Source of the DNA: Bacteroidota bacterium
GTDB lineage: Bacteria; Bacteroidota; Bacteroidia; B-17B0; Aurantibacillaceae
Direction: 5' to 3'
DNA length: 64,000 nt
NCBI GenBank assembly: GCA_016185125.1
Contig: JACPOC010000032.1
Coordinates: 62,001-126,000, forward strand
Shown here: positions 62,512 through 64,000 of the stretch, in pieces
Position numbering within the stretch: position 1 is the stretch's first letter
Layout: every line of letters starts with the position of its first letter
Position numbers and translations under genes: made by a program
Notes under the pieces: model-generated
What the model saw: only the letters and a program-made list of their open reading frames with translations
Told to the model about the DNA's origin: nothing
Databases searched by the model: none

Positions 62512-64000
62512 TTATTTACCATTAACTATACTAATACTTCCTTTATATACAATATTTCCATCAGGAAACTTTAATACATAATAATAGGCTCCGTCAGGTA
62601 ATTTCTGACCCTGATAAGTTCCATCCCAATTATTTTTATATGCCTTTGTTTCAAAAAGAATTTGACCGTATCTGTTTAAAATCATCACTTCATTGTTCGG
62701 ATAATTTTCCAGATTTCCTACCCACCAGGTATCATTAAACCCGTCGTTATTCGGGGTCATGGTATTAGCAATTATCACTTTGTAATCAGTAGTCACCAAT
62801 ACTGTTACCTGAGCGGTATCCCTGCAACCATAATTGTTTTTAACAATTACCGTGTAAGTGGTATTTTTATTAGGCCACACATTAGGGTTGTAAATGCTAG
62901 TGTCTGAAATATTATAATTAGGAGCCCAAGCGTATTGAACCCCGCCCGCCGCTATTACTTGTAAAGAGTAACCCATACTAATAGTGGTATTAGTTGCAGG
63001 GCTAACAGAGGCACCTTGAAATAACAGCACATTTACTTTTACATTATTGGAAGTGTCGGTCGGACAAATGCCATTTTTTACCACAGAGGCAAACCATGCT
63101 GATGATACCACATTACTAAATGTGTAAGATGACAGCGTATTGGTAATATTAGTCCACGTTGCACCGTTATTGGTTGACGTTAACCAACTTAAAAGAGAAC
63201 CACTGTAAGAATTTAAACTTAACACGCCTGAATTAAGCGTGGAACAAACCACCGTATCTTTTTTTAATATTCCGGCATTTGATGCGGCGTTTACGGTTAT
63301 GGTTGCAGAATTAGCCATAGCACCCGCACAGGCGCCGCTTTTAACAAATGCCTGATATACAGTTGTTTGGCTCAGATTAGCATAGGCCTGAAGCGTAGAA
63401 GTATTTGAAAGTGGACTCCAGTTGATGCCTCCGTCGTTAGAATAATTCCAATATAATACGTTGCCGGTGTTTCCGTTGAGTGTTAAGGTTCCGGCATTAG
63501 AGCTTGCACAAACAGTAGTGTTATTTTGTACTGAACCCGGAACTGTGGCCGGGGAAATAGTAACGGTATTATACAACGTGTCATCGCACCCATAATCGGA
63601 AGTAGCAACCAGCATTACCGTATAAGTTCCTGCGGCAGTATAAGTGGTTACAGGCTCAAACGTTGAGGAGGTAACGCCATTGCCAAAATTCCATAACCAG
63701 GAAGCAATAACCCCGCTTCCGCCAATCCAGGTGGTGTTGGTAAATGAGGTGGCACTGTTAATACAATTAGGACTGCTGCTTACAAAATTAAGAGTAGGCG
63801 CAGGTTCTATACTTGCCGATTTTATGATGGTGTTTTTACAACCAAATTGGTTGGTAGTAACCAGCGTAACCGTTTTAATTCCGGCATAGGCATAAGAAAT
63901 ATTGCTTGCGTTTTGCGTGGTAGCCGTGGAAGGAGCTGCTCCCGTTCCCAAAGTCCAGGAATAAGTTACCCCTGCTCCTGTAGTACCTGTGTTGATATAA
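62512..64000 (-). CDS. Second type B giant, C-terminal part only (gene continues beyond the window)
   Basis: The frame is open to the window edge; about 495 residues are visible. The codon at 63951 is TTG inside a continuous Ig/PKD-type sequence (TGAGVTYSWTLGTGAAPS), so it is not the start. Visible parts are a PKD-like domain (WLWNFGNGVTS), an Ig-like block (NDGGINWSPLSNTST), a domain containing YAWAPNYNISDTSIYNPNVW, and a type B sorting domain (TPNNDGFNDTWWVGNLENYP). It closely matches the C-terminal ~480 residues of the 1283-residue neighbour, differing in scattered positions, so the two arose by tandem gene duplication. It is probably secreted by the same PorP/SprF system. Confidence 0.9.
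   Translation of the reverse strand, partial: YINTGTTGAGVTYSWTLGTGAAPSTATTQNASNISYAYAGIKTVTLVTTNQFGCKNTIIKSASIEPAPTLNFVSSSPNCINSATSFTNTTWIGGSGVIASWLWNFGNGVTSSTFEPVTTYTAAGTYTVMLVATSDYGCDDTLYNTVTISPATVPGSVQNNTTVCASSNAGTLTLNGNTGNVLYWNYSNDGGINWSPLSNTSTLQAYANLSQTTVYQAFVKSGACAGAMANSATITVNAASNAGILKKDTVVCSTLNSGVLSLNSYSGSLLSWLTSTNNGATWTNITNTLSSYTFSNVVSSAWFASVVKNGICPTDTSNNVKVNVLLFQGASVSPATNTTISMGYSLQVIAAGGVQYAWAPNYNISDTSIYNPNVWPNKNTTYTVIVKNNYGCRDTAQVTVLVTTDYKVIIANTMTPNNDGFNDTWWVGNLENYPNNEVMILNRYGQILFETKAYKNNWDGTYQGQKLPDGAYYYVLKFPDGNIVYKGSISIVNGK

Noticed and set aside
63949-63951. TTG at 63951 as the start of the last gene
   Set aside because: The frame stays open to 64000 and its upstream codons continue an Ig/PKD-like sequence that aligns with the neighbouring paralogue.

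Overview
The window is chromosomal DNA of a member of the Bacteroidota. The evidence is the many cargo proteins of the type IX secretion system (T9SS, type A and type B C-terminal sorting domains), PorP/SprF and PorV/PorQ family outer-membrane proteins, a TonB-dependent receptor, DUF4270 and other SusE/F-style lipoproteins, a GlyQS-type glycyl-tRNA synthetase, A+T-rich DNA, start codons without clear Shine-Dalgarno sequences, and several boxes matching the Bacteroidota -7 consensus TAnnTTTG. The genus cannot be named from the sequence. There is no CRISPR array, insertion sequence or prophage; it reads as core genome with a large secreted-protein complement.

Layout. 1-5200: a giant type B T9SS protein made of tandem Ig-like domains, with a small secreted partner. 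5300-9500: a 58-residue membrane protein, a BNR/VPS10-like beta-propeller protein and a LolA-like periplasmic protein. 9587-17400: dnaK; then a minus-strand group (single-domain glycogen synthase, DUF4270 lipoprotein, polysaccharide deacetylase-like protein, second lipoprotein) divergent from panC. 17450-24175: a PKD-repeat type A cargo and a two-gene operon of a beta-propeller protein and a multidomain cargo. 24227-26720: glyQS and the translationally coupled greA-HIT pair. 26795-36073: a three-gene operon of TonB-dependent receptor, 1482-residue secreted protein and PorV/PorQ family protein. 36320-39412: a very basic secreted protein, a dCMP deaminase, an Nfu-type Fe-S carrier and nadB. 39441-47433: a PIF1-like helicase with HRDC and HTH domains, an aldehyde dehydrogenase, a type A cargo and an aldo/keto reductase. 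47698-53431: a complete RND efflux operon. 54301-54375: tRNA-His(GTG). 54440-64000: a T9SS cluster with two paralogous type B giants (one cut by the window edge), a small secreted protein, PorP/SprF, and a TPR/PD40/carboxypeptidase-regulatory/SPOR-like protein.

The main theme is the cell surface: two different T9SS-linked cassettes (receptor + cargo + PorV/PorQ, and type B giant + PorP/SprF + peptidoglycan-binding-type protein), further T9SS cargos, and a tripartite efflux pump. The most unusual non-coding signal is three copies of an 8-bp word spaced exactly 21 bp apart (36266-36315), upstream of the receptor operon. Its geometry is that of a LytTR-type response-regulator operator. The two giant adhesin-like genes carry exact DNA periodicities of 693 bp and 228 bp, which points to recent internal duplication.
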